The notes under the pieces were generated by a model. It saw only the letters and a program-made list of their open reading frames with translations. It did no database searches and was not told where the DNA came from. From NCBI GenBank assembly GCA_020062605.1, contig JAGUWA010000305.1, positions 1 to 5,946 on the forward strand: 5,946 nucleotides of DNA. Direction: 5' to 3'. A program made the translations under genes and the position numbers. Shown here in pieces: positions 1-5,048 of this stretch. The DNA comes from Parvibaculum sp. (GTDB taxonomy: Bacteria; Pseudomonadota; Alphaproteobacteria; Parvibaculales; Parvibaculaceae). Numbering within the stretch: the first letter of the stretch is position 1; each line of letters begins with the position of its first letter.

Positions 1-534
1 GGCGGCGGGCCCGGCATGGTGATGCGGGCGGATGTCGTGGCAGCGGCGGTCGATGCGGTCCACGGGGCCGGCGATCGGCGGCCGCTGATCTATCTGAGCC
101 CGAGGGGGCGGCCCCTCACCCAGAAAAGGGTGAGGGAACTGGCCTCGGGGCCCGGCGCCGTCCTTCTCTGCGGGCGGTTCGAGGGTCTCGATCAGCGCGT
201 CATCGAGGCGCGGGAGATGGAAGAGATCAGCCTCGGCGATTTCGTCCTTTCGGGCGGAGAACCGGCGGCGATCGCCCTTCTCGATGCCGTTGTCCGGCTT
301 CTGCCGGGCGTCATGGGCAAAGAGGCGTCCGGCGAGGACGAAAGTTTCGAAAGCGGGCTTCTCGAGTACCCGCACTACACGCGGCCCCAGATCTTCGAGG
401 GCCGTGAAATTCCGCCGGTTCTCACCTCCGGCGACCATGCAAAGGTTAAGGCATGGCGCCGGGAGAGGGCCGAAGAGACCACCAGGCAGAGGCGGCCCGA
501 TCTCTGGGAGAAATTTCTCCGGAAAAGGCCCTAA
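1..534 (+). CDS. trmD: tRNA (guanine-37-N1)-methyltransferase TrmD, 5' end missing
   Basis: TrmD transfers methyl from S-adenosylmethionine to N1 of G37, next to the anticodon, which prevents +1 frameshifting. The window opens in frame inside the gene at the family's GGGPG motif, which corresponds to about residue 55 of E. coli TrmD. About 54 N-terminal residues are therefore missing, and 177 codons are visible before TAA. Visible SPOUT (trefoil-knot) signatures, in order, are IYLSPRG (window residues 30-36), LLCGRFEGLDQRVIE (55-69), SLGDFVLSGGE (76-86), then LLEYPHYTRP and the C-terminal RRPDLWEKF. The knot loops that bind the cofactor are intact. The catalytic Asp169 of E. coli aligns with Glu here (codon 340-342). 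From memory many alphaproteobacterial TrmDs have ESF at this place, so this is probably normal variation. The total of about 231 residues is usual for the family. rplS follows 98 nt downstream, the standard trmD-rplS order. Confidence 0.97.
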   Translation, partial: GGGPGMVMRADVVAAAVDAVHGAGDRRPLIYLSPRGRPLTQKRVRELASGPGAVLLCGRFEGLDQRVIEAREMEEISLGDFVLSGGEPAAIALLDAVVRLLPGVMGKEASGEDESFESGLLEYPHYTRPQIFEGREIPPVLTSGDHAKVKAWRRERAEETTRQRRPDLWEKFLRKRP

Positions 535-565
535 GACAGTCGCCAATGCCTATTATTTATGTTAG

Positions 566-595
566 GGAAGCGCGCTTCCGGGCGGGGATGTCCCG
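566..595 (+). promoter_or_regulatory. two small hairpins in the trmD-rplS gap
   Basis: The 98-nt gap holds a perfect 14-bp palindrome, GGAAGCGCGCTTCC (566-579), which can fold as a 5-bp stem. A second short stem follows: CGGGG (583-587) pairs with TCCCG (591-595), including one G-T wobble. An AT-rich stretch (551-560) just upstream contains TATTAT (551-556), which is -10-like but lacks a convincing -35 at normal spacing. L19 is needed in much larger amounts than TrmD, so a stability element, a partial terminator or an internal promoter here would make sense. That role is inference. No U-run follows either stem, so neither is a standard intrinsic terminator. Confidence 0.3.
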
Positions 596-632
596 AAAAC
601 CCTGAGCGCCTTCATATCCGAGGTTGAGACCC

Positions 633-1025
633 ATGAATATCATCGAGCAGCTCGATCAGGAGCAGATGGAAGCTCTTGCGAATGGCAAGACCCTTCCCGA
701 CTTCGCGCCCGGCGACACGCTGCAGGTCAATGTGAAGGTTGTTGAAGGCACCCGCGAGCGCGTTCAGGCCTATGAAGGCGTCTGCATCGCGCGCGCCGGC
801 GGCGGCATCAACGAGAACTTCACGGTCCGCAAGATTTCCTATGGCGAAGGCGTGGAACGCGTGTTCCCGCTCTATGGTCCGCTGATCGACTCGATCAAGG
901 TTCTGCGCAAGGGCCGGGTGCGCCGTGCGAAGCTCTATTACCTTCGCGGGCTGCGCGGCAAGGCTGCCCGAATTACCGAGAAAAAGCAGGACAAGACCCG
1001 CAGCCAAGAGAACGGCGCCGCCTGA
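633..1025 (+). CDS. rplS: 50S ribosomal protein L19
   Basis: L19 is a large-subunit protein at the 30S-50S interface. The product is 130 residues and matches bacterial L19 throughout: an N-terminal helix MNIIEQLDQEQ, then FAPGDTLQVNVKVVEGTRERVQ (residues 24-45), the core FTVRKISYGEGVERVF (63-78) and the basic segment RRAKLYYLR (97-105). It is longer than the 115-residue E. coli protein because of a lysine- and glutamine-rich tail after about residue 115, ending ENGAA. Such tails are usual in alphaproteobacteria. The ATG at 633 is preferred over an in-frame TTG at 624 because L19 proteins begin MN-I-I-E/K-Q-L and GAGG lies at 620-623. The gene ends the translation operon: an intrinsic terminator lies 31 nt after the stop. 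Confidence 0.97.
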   Translation: MNIIEQLDQEQMEALANGKTLPDFAPGDTLQVNVKVVEGTRERVQAYEGVCIARAGGGINENFTVRKISYGEGVERVFPLYGPLIDSIKVLRKGRVRRAKLYYLRGLRGKAARITEKKQDKTRSQENGAA

Positions 1026-1030
1026 TTTCG

Positions 1031-1044
1031 TCCGCATAAGCGGA
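1031..1044 (+). other. short hairpin directly after rplS
   Basis: TCCGC (1031-1035) and GCGGA (1040-1044) are perfect complements around an ATAA tetraloop, 5 nt after the rplS stop codon. No U-run follows. It may protect the 3' end of the message or help the terminator just downstream; that role is inference. Confidence 0.3.
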
Positions 1045-1056
1045 AACTGTCTCTAG

Positions 1057-1098
1057 AAAAGCGGGCAGGGCGGTGAAACGCCCAAGGCCCGCTTTTTT
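1057..1098 (+). terminator. intrinsic terminator after rplS
   Basis: AAAAGCGGGC (1057-1066) is perfectly complementary to GCCCGCTTTT (1087-1096). The enclosed loop folds again through GGGCG (1068-1072) with CGCCC (1079-1083) around GTGAAA. A run of six T residues ends at 1098. The A-run opposite the T-run could let it work from the other strand too. It separates the ribosomal operon from the leucine genes, so leuC should have its own promoter in the roughly 90 nt that follow. Confidence 0.9.
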
Positions 1099-1139
1099 GT
1101 TGTGCGGCCCCGAATACCGATCTGAAACGAAGAAGAAAT

Positions 1140-1173
1140 GCGGCGACGCGCGGAACCCCGCGCAGGGCGCCGC
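1140..1173 (+). promoter_or_regulatory. GC-rich hairpin in the leuC leader
   Basis: GCGGCG (1140-1145) pairs with CGCCGC (1168-1173). Inside it GCGCGG (1148-1153) pairs with CCGCGC (1158-1163), closing a four-base AACC loop. The two stems are joined by an asymmetric internal loop (AC against AGGG). The structure ends two bases before the purine-rich Shine-Dalgarno stretch of leuC, so it could influence ribosome access. No leader peptide with leucine codons and no alternative terminator stem is visible. A clear sigma-70 promoter is not recognisable between 1099 and 1140. A regulatory role is inference; the folding is plain in the sequence. Confidence 0.35.
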
Positions 1174-1174
1174 C

Positions 1175-1188
1175 GGAAGAGAGAGAAG
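1175..1188 (+). promoter_or_regulatory. leuC: ribosome binding site deciding the leuC start
   Basis: The purine run GGAAGAGAGAGAAG ends 3 nt before the ATG at 1192, giving workable spacing for its GGAAGAGA part. No comparable purine run precedes the in-frame ATG at 1138 or the one at 1207, so 1192 is the best start for leuC. Confidence 0.5.
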
Positions 1189-1191
1189 CAA

Positions 1192-2625
1192 ATGGCACAG
1201 AGCACGATGCCCCGAACCATGTACGACAAGATCTGGGATGCGCACCTGGTCGAGATGGCCGAGGACGGCACGGGCCTCCTCTATATCGACCGCCATCTCG
1301 TGCATGAGGTCACGAGCCCGCAGGCCTTCGAGGGCCTGCGCATGGCGCATCGCAAGGTTCACGCGCCGCGGAAGACGCTCGCCGTCGCCGACCACAACGT
1401 GCCGACGACCGACCGCTCCAAGGGCATCGCCGACGAAGAGAGCCGCATCCAGGTCGAGACGCTCGAGCACAATGCGCAGGATTTCGGCGTCGAATATCTG
1501 CAGATGTCCGACATCCGCCAGGGCATCGTTCATATCGTGGGCCCGGAGCAGGGCTTCACGCTGCCCGGCACCACCATCGTCTGCGGCGACAGCCACACCT
1601 CGACGCATGGCGCCTTCGGCGCGCTCGCGCATGGCATCGGCACGTCGGAAGTCGAGCATGTGCTCGCGACCCAGACGCTGATCCAGTCCAAGGCGAAGAA
1701 CATGCGCATCAACGTGGTGGGCAAGGCGCCGGAAGGCTTCACCGCGAAGGACATCGTGCTCGCCATCATCGGCGAGATCGGCACGGCGGGCGGCACGGGC
1801 TATGTCATCGAATATGCGGGCGAGGCGATCCGCGAACTGTCGATGGAAGGCCGCATGACCGTATGCAACATGACGATCGAGGGCGGCGCCCGCGCCGGCC
1901 TCATCGCGCCGGACGAAAAGACCTTCGCCTATCTCGAAGGCCGCCCGCGCGCGCCCAAGGGCAAGGCGTGGGAAATGGCCGTCGAATACTGGAAGACGCT
2001 GCCGTCGGACGAAGGCGCGAAGTTCGACAAGGAAATCACCATCGACATCGCCAACCTGCCGCCGCTCATCACCTGGGGCACGAGCCCGGAAAACGTCATC
2101 AAGATCACGGACCGTATTCCCGATCCGAAGGACGTGTCGGACGAGGCGCATGCGAAGTCGATGCAGCGCGCGCTGGACTATATGGGCCTCACCCCCGGCA
2201 CGCCGATCGTCGACGTCAAGATCGACCGCGTCTTCATCGGCTCCTGCACCAATGGCCGCATCGAAGATCTGCGCGCCGCCGCCGTCATCGCCGAAAAGGC
2301 GATCAAGGCGGGCCGCAAGGTCGCGCCGACAGTGAACGCCATGGTGGTGCCCGGTTCCGGCCTCGTGAAGGAACAGGCGGAGAAGGAAGGTCTCGACAAG
2401 ATCTTCCTCGAAGCGGGCTTCGAATGGCGCGAGCCCGGCTGCTCCATGTGCCTTGCGATGAATGCCGACAAACTTGCGCCCGGCGAACGCTGCGCCTCGA
2501 CATCCAACCGCAATTTCGAAGGCCGTCAGGGCCGCGGCGGCCGCACGCATCTCGTCTCACCGGCGATGGCCGCGGCGGCGGCGATCGAAGGTCATTTCGT
2601 CGATGTGCGTGAATTCGGGAACTGA
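1192..2625 (+). CDS. leuC: 3-isopropylmalate dehydratase large subunit
   Basis: LeuC, with LeuD, interconverts 2-isopropylmalate and 3-isopropylmalate through the dehydrated intermediate 2-isopropylmaleate, in cytosolic leucine synthesis. The product is 477 residues, within the usual 465-480 for bacterial LeuC. It is an aconitase-superfamily protein, and the [4Fe-4S] cysteines are all present: C352 in IGSCTNGR and C417 and C420 in GCSMC. Other family blocks are YIDRHLVHEVTSPQAFEGLR (31-50), VADHNVPT (65-72), CGDSHTSTHGAFG (131-143) and STSNRNFEGRQGRGG (436-450). The N-terminus MAQSTMPRTMYDKIW matches LeuC proteins when started at 1192; a longer in-frame reading from 1138 adds only an arginine-rich, non-homologous stretch. 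leuD begins 10 nt after the stop, so the two subunits are almost certainly co-transcribed and made together. Confidence 0.98.
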   Translation: MAQSTMPRTMYDKIWDAHLVEMAEDGTGLLYIDRHLVHEVTSPQAFEGLRMAHRKVHAPRKTLAVADHNVPTTDRSKGIADEESRIQVETLEHNAQDFGVEYLQMSDIRQGIVHIVGPEQGFTLPGTTIVCGDSHTSTHGAFGALAHGIGTSEVEHVLATQTLIQSKAKNMRINVVGKAPEGFTAKDIVLAIIGEIGTAGGTGYVIEYAGEAIRELSMEGRMTVCNMTIEGGARAGLIAPDEKTFAYLEGRPRAPKGKAWEMAVEYWKTLPSDEGAKFDKEITIDIANLPPLITWGTSPENVIKITDRIPDPKDVSDEAHAKSMQRALDYMGLTPGTPIVDVKIDRVFIGSCTNGRIEDLRAAAVIAEKAIKAGRKVAPTVNAMVVPGSGLVKEQAEKEGLDKIFLEAGFEWREPGCSMCLAMNADKLAPGERCASTSNRNFEGRQGRGGRTHLVSPAMAAAAAIEGHFVDVREFGN

Positions 2626-2635
2626 GGGAACGACA

Positions 2636-3241
2636 ATGGAAAAGTTCAACAAGCTGACGGGCGTCGCGGCGCCGCTGCCGATCATCAATGTCGATACCGA
2701 CATGATCATCCCGAAGCAGTTTCTGAAGACGATCAAGCGCACGGGGCTCGGCAAGAACCTCTTCGACGAGATGCGCTATGACGACGATGGAAAAGAGATT
2801 CCGGATTTCGTGCTGAACAAGCCGGCCTACCGGAACGCGCAGATCCTCGTCACGGGCGAGAATTTCGGTTGCGGTTCGTCGCGCGAGCATGCGCCCTGGG
2901 CGCTGCTCGATTTCGGCATCCGCTGCGTGATAGCGCCCTCCTTCGCCGACATCTTCTACAACAACTGCTTCCAGAACGGCATCCTGCCCATCGTGCTGCC
3001 GCAGGAAGAAGTCGACAAGCTGATGGACGACGCGGAACGCGGCGCCAACGCCGTCGTCACCGTCGATCTCGAAGCACAGGAAATCCGCGGACCGGATGGC
3101 GGCGTCATTACCTTCGACATCGACCCCTTCCGCAAGCATTGCCTGCTCGAAGGTCTCGACGGCGTCGGCCTCACGCTCAAGAAGGAAGCGGAGATCGCCA
3201 GCTTCGAGAAGAAACTCGAAGAGACGCAGCCCTGGCTTTAA
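2636..3241 (+). CDS. leuD: 3-isopropylmalate dehydratase small subunit
   Basis: LeuD is the swivelling small subunit that completes the active site of LeuC. The product is 201 residues, the normal length for the proteobacterial type. The family blocks are intact: NVDTDMIIPKQFLKTIKRTGLG (18-39), NFGCGSSREHAPWAL (76-90) and IAPSFADIFYNNCFQNGILPI (99-119). The GSSREHA loop carries the substrate-contacting Ser and Arg. The start at 2636 gives the familiar MEKFNKLTG opening. Its Shine-Dalgarno (GAGGGA) overlaps the leuC stop codon, which suggests translational coupling. A longer in-frame reading from 2462 lies inside leuC and is not used. Confidence 0.98.
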   Translation: MEKFNKLTGVAAPLPIINVDTDMIIPKQFLKTIKRTGLGKNLFDEMRYDDDGKEIPDFVLNKPAYRNAQILVTGENFGCGSSREHAPWALLDFGIRCVIAPSFADIFYNNCFQNGILPIVLPQEEVDKLMDDAERGANAVVTVDLEAQEIRGPDGGVITFDIDPFRKHCLLEGLDGVGLTLKKEAEIASFEKKLEETQPWL

Positions 3242-3259
3242 GCGCATTACTTTATTAAT

Positions 3260-3279
3260 CGTCAAGCCCGGCAATGACG
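3260..3279 (+). repeat. possible half of an alphaproteobacterial palindromic repeat
   Basis: GTCAAGCCCGGCAATGACG (3261-3279) matches, from memory, the right half of a very common intergenic palindrome in alphaproteobacteria, whose full form has a matching left arm around a central TCAAG. Here the left arm is absent and AT-rich sequence (3251-3259) takes its place. What remains can form a small stem, CGTCA (3260-3264) with TGACG (3275-3279). It lies in the 61-nt gap between leuD and leuB, about 23 nt before the leuB start. It is probably a decayed remnant; the family identity rests on recollection. Confidence 0.4.
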
Positions 3280-3302
3280 AATAGGGAAAGACCGAGACTC
3301 CA

Positions 3303-4409
3303 ATGACAAGAAACATCCTCATCGTCGCCGGCGACGGCATCGGCCCGGAAGTCATGGGCGAAGTCGAGCGCGTGATCCAATGGTACAATGACAATCGCGG
3401 CTTCGACGCGGCGGTCGAGAACGAACTCGTCGGCGGCTGCTGCTACGACGCGCATGGCGTCGCGGTGATGGACGAGACGGTCGAGAAGGCGAAGCGCGCG
3501 GACGCCGTCATGCTCGGCGCGGTCGGCGGACCGAAATGGGATAACGTGCCATACGAGGGCCGCCCCGAATCGGGCCTGCTCAGGCTGCGCAAGGACCTCG
3601 AACTCTTCGCCAATCTGCGCCCCGCGCTCTGCTTTGCCGCGCTCGCGGACGCCTCGTCGCTGAAGCGCGAGATCGTCGAGGGCCTCGACATCATGATCGT
3701 GCGCGAGCTCACCGGCGGCGTCTATTTCGGCGAGCCGAAGGAAATCACCGATCTCGGAAATGGCGAGCGGCGCGGCGTCGACACGCAGGTCTACACGACG
3801 AGCGAAATTCGCCGCATCGCCGAGGTCGCCTTCGATCTCGCGAGGAAGCGCGGCAATCGCGTCATGTCGGTCGAGAAGCGCAATGTGATGAAGTCGGGCG
3901 TGCTCTGGTACGAGGAAGTCTCGAAGCTCCACAAGGAGAAGTTCGCGGATGTGAAACTCGAACACATGCTGGCCGACAATTGCGCCATGCAGCTCGTGCG
4001 CAACCCGAAGCAGTTCGACGTCATCGTGACCGATAATCTTTTCGGCGACGTGCTCTCCGACATCGCCTCGATGCTCACGGGCTCGCTCGGCATGCTGCCC
4101 TCCGCTTCGCTCGGCGCGAAGGACGCATCCGGCAAGGCCTGCGCCATGTACGAGCCGGTGCATGGCTCCGCGCCCGATATCGCGGGCACGGGTGCTGCCA
4201 ATCCCATCGCCTCGATCCTCAGTTTCGCCATGGCGCTGCGCTACACGTTCGAGCTTGGCGCCGATGCCGACCTGCTCGAAAAAGCCGTCGATAGCGTTCT
4301 CGCCGAGGGCTTGCGCACCGGCGACATCATGCAGCCGGGCATGAAAAAAGTCGGGACCAGGGAGATGGGCGACGCGATCCTCGCCGCGCTTGATGCGTTG
4401 AATAAATAG
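3303..4409 (+). CDS. leuB: 3-isopropylmalate dehydrogenase
   Basis: LeuB oxidises 3-isopropylmalate with NAD+ and, after decarboxylation, yields 4-methyl-2-oxopentanoate, the keto acid precursor of leucine. It acts as a cytosolic homodimer needing Mg2+ or Mn2+. The 368 residues match the family from GDGIGPEV (10-17) to the C-terminus. By alignment with the Thermus enzyme, R96, R106, R134, Y141, K192, D225, D249 and D253 are the substrate and metal residues, all present. The cofactor loop is EPVHGSAPDIAGTGAANP (284-301), with D292 fitting NAD+ preference. The ATG at 3303 gives the standard N-terminus; AGGGAAAG (3283-3290) is somewhat distant at 12 nt, so translation may be modest. It is the third leu gene in the row, 61 nt after leuD. 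leuA is not in the window. Confidence 0.98.
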   Translation: MTRNILIVAGDGIGPEVMGEVERVIQWYNDNRGFDAAVENELVGGCCYDAHGVAVMDETVEKAKRADAVMLGAVGGPKWDNVPYEGRPESGLLRLRKDLELFANLRPALCFAALADASSLKREIVEGLDIMIVRELTGGVYFGEPKEITDLGNGERRGVDTQVYTTSEIRRIAEVAFDLARKRGNRVMSVEKRNVMKSGVLWYEEVSKLHKEKFADVKLEHMLADNCAMQLVRNPKQFDVIVTDNLFGDVLSDIASMLTGSLGMLPSASLGAKDASGKACAMYEPVHGSAPDIAGTGAANPIASILSFAMALRYTFELGADADLLEKAVDSVLAEGLRTGDIMQPGMKKVGTREMGDAILAALDALNK

Positions 4410-4433
4410 TCGAAATAGGCCGCCGCCATATTC

Positions 4434-4493
4434 GCCTCCCCCTTGCGGGGAGGCTCAAAAATCGTTGAGAAGCAACGATTTTTGGGTGGGGGT
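4434..4493 (-). repeat. left half of the palindromic element, two hairpins
   Basis: The outer hairpin is GCCTCCCC (4434-4441) with GGGGAGGC (4447-4454), a perfect 8-bp stem with loop CTTGC. The inner hairpin is CAAAAATCGTTG (4456-4467) with CAACGATTTTTG (4473-4484), a perfect 12-bp stem with loop AGAAG. It is followed by the GGTGGGGGT strand facing the centre. The outer loop sequence shows that this half is inverted relative to the right half. Confidence 0.85.
4456..4484. terminator. possible bidirectional terminator after leuB
   Basis: The 12-bp inner stem lies 46 nt after the leuB stop and ends in five T residues on both strands, so it could stop transcription from either side. Only six base pairs remain outside the A/T tract, three of them G-C, and the T-run is short and followed by G residues. 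It is therefore weaker than the rplS terminator. If it works, it separates leuCDB from the DUF559-asd part. Confidence 0.25.
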
Positions 4494-4543
4494 CTACGGC
4501 GCCTAACAAACCCGATGAGATTTGCGGGTTGGGGCGGTGCCGA

Positions 4544-4607
4544 ACCCCCCACCCGAAAAACCGCCGCCAATGCGACGGTTTTTCGACCTCCCCGCGAGGG
4601 GGAGGTG
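4544..4607 (+). repeat. right half of the palindromic element, two hairpins
   Basis: ACCCCCCACCC (4544-4554) faces the centre. The inner hairpin is CGAAAAACCG (4554-4563) with CGGTTTTTCG (4576-4585), a perfect 10-bp stem that extends by CCG against CGA with one C-A mismatch, loop CCAATG. The outer hairpin is ACCTCCCC (4586-4593) with GGGGAGGT (4599-4606), loop GCGAG. Compared with the left half, the inner stem differs in sequence but stays paired through matching changes on both arms. Confidence 0.85.
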
Positions 4608-4701
4608 AAGAACCTGCGAACCGCCCACTTGTCAGAATGTCTGGCACAAGGGGGAGGTGAAGATGTGGTCGGCGGCGTTCCATGACAGAATGCCGATGCC
4701 A
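4597..4701 (+). repeat. diverged 52-53 bp tandem duplication before the DUF559 gene
   Basis: AGGGGGAGGTGAAGA, the outer end of the palindromic element, occurs at 4597-4611 and again, identically, at 4649-4663. Within the same register TGTCAGAATGTC (4630-4641) returns as TGACAGAATGCC (4683-4694), 10 of 12 identical. The two offsets are 52 and 53, which suggests an old tandem duplication with a 1-nt indel; the middle parts have little similarity. The alternative is two independent partial copies of the repeat family. CTTGT (4628-4632) with ACAAG (4646-4650) adds a small inverted repeat at the joint. The second unit ends at the DUF559 start codon. Confidence 0.45.
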
Positions 4702-4728
4702 TGGCCAATGAGCGCGCGCGCTATCTGA
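4663..4728 (+). CDS. possible 21-residue leader ORF overlapping the DUF559 start
   Basis: An ATG at 4663 sits 5 nt after GGAGG (4653-4657), the best-spaced Shine-Dalgarno in this part of the window, supplied by the repeat end. It opens a 21-codon frame, MWSAAFHDRMP onwards, ending at TGA 4726-4728, which overlaps the first 28 nt of the DUF559 gene in another frame. The DUF559 ATG at 4701 has no Shine-Dalgarno of its own, so translation could reach it by coupling. There is no homology evidence for the peptide itself. It may be chance in a repeat. Confidence 0.2.
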   Translation: MWSAAFHDRMPMPWPMSARAI

Positions 4729-5048
4729 GACGAAACCAGACCGAGGCGGAGCGGAGGCTCTGGCTCTATCTGAAGGACATGAAGCACGACGGGTTTCATT
4801 TCCGGCGGCAATGTCCGGTCGGTCCCTATGTCGCCGATTTTCTCTGCTATTCGGCCCGGATCATTATTGAGGTCGATGGCGGTCAGCATGGAGCGGATGA
4901 AGGGATCGAGCATGACCGGCGCCGCGACGAATGGTTCGAGAAAGACGGCTATCGCGTTCTCAGATATTGGAACAACGACGTGCTCGGAAATATCGAAGGT
5001 GTGATGGAGACAATCCTGAGCATCCTGAATGAAGGAAAGAGGTCCTAG
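4701..5048 (+). CDS. DUF559 family protein, PD-(D/E)XK nuclease-like
   Basis: The 115-residue product matches the DUF559 family, which is placed near Vsr-type very-short-patch repair endonucleases in the PD-(D/E)XK fold; its biological role is not settled. Order of blocks: an N-terminal helix ARYLRRNQTEAERRLW (6-21), FHFRRQCPVGPYVADF (32-47), IIIEVDGGQH (54-63) and YRVLRYWNNDVL (84-95). D46, E57, D59 and H63 are the likely metal/catalytic set, all present, so the protein looks intact. There is no signal peptide or membrane segment. The ATG at 4701 is the only reasonable start because the frame is closed by TGA at 4683-4685, yet no Shine-Dalgarno precedes it closely. GC is about 55% (165 of 300 at 4741-5040) against 64% in leuB, which points to later acquisition. 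asd starts 29 nt after its stop. Confidence 0.85.
   Translation: MANERARYLRRNQTEAERRLWLYLKDMKHDGFHFRRQCPVGPYVADFLCYSARIIIEVDGGQHGADEGIEHDRRRDEWFEKDGYRVLRYWNNDVLGNIEGVMETILSILNEGKRS

Larger units (their letters stand above)
4431..4609. repeat. nested palindromic intergenic element
   Basis: The 291-nt gap after leuB is dominated by an element made of two similar halves in opposite orientation (4434-4493 and 4544-4607) around a centre of about 50 bp. Each half has a C-rich/G-rich hairpin at the outside, an A-tract/T-tract hairpin inside it, then a G-rich or C-rich strand facing the centre. The centre continues the symmetry: CGGCGCC (4497-4503) pairs with GGTGCCG (4536-4542) with one wobble, and AACCCG (4509-4514) pairs with CGGGTT (4525-4530). 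The edges share GG(C/T)GAA, so the limits are about 4431 and 4609. No target-site duplication is visible. It resembles the CCTCCCC-type palindromic repeats common between alphaproteobacterial genes; that family link is recollection. It contains no convincing gene. Confidence 0.8.

Noticed and set aside
624..632. TTG start extending L19 by three residues
   Set aside because: The ATG at 633 gives the canonical N-terminus and has GAGG at fitting distance.
1100..1128. Sigma-70 promoter for leuCDB (TTGTGC, then TGAAAC at 17-bp spacing)
   Set aside because: Only the TTG of the -35 and a few bases of the -10 match, which is not enough to call a promoter.
1138..1191. 18-residue N-terminal extension of LeuC from the ATG at 1138
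   Set aside because: The extension is arginine-rich, is not part of the family, lies across the leader hairpin and lacks a good ribosome binding site.
1099..1191. Leucine attenuator in front of leuC
   Set aside because: No short frame with a run of leucine codons and no terminator/antiterminator pair is present; the only terminator belongs to rplS upstream.
973..2550. Long reverse-strand open frame opposite leuC, and similar ones at 3255-4163 and 5045-5902
   Set aside because: They are opposite well-conserved genes in GC-rich codon usage, which leaves the antisense frame open. The products are rich in Arg, Ala, Asp and His with no family motif.
4443..4685. 80-codon + strand frame across the palindromic element, and the 118-codon reverse frame at 4327-4683
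   Set aside because: Both run through hairpins of a non-coding repeat, with Pro/Arg/Gly-rich low-complexity products. Such frames are a common annotation artefact of this repeat type. The + strand frame also starts with TTG inside a hairpin.
4434..4701. CRISPR array
   Set aside because: The repeats are inverted hairpins and one short duplication, not regularly spaced direct repeats with unique spacers, and there are no cas genes.
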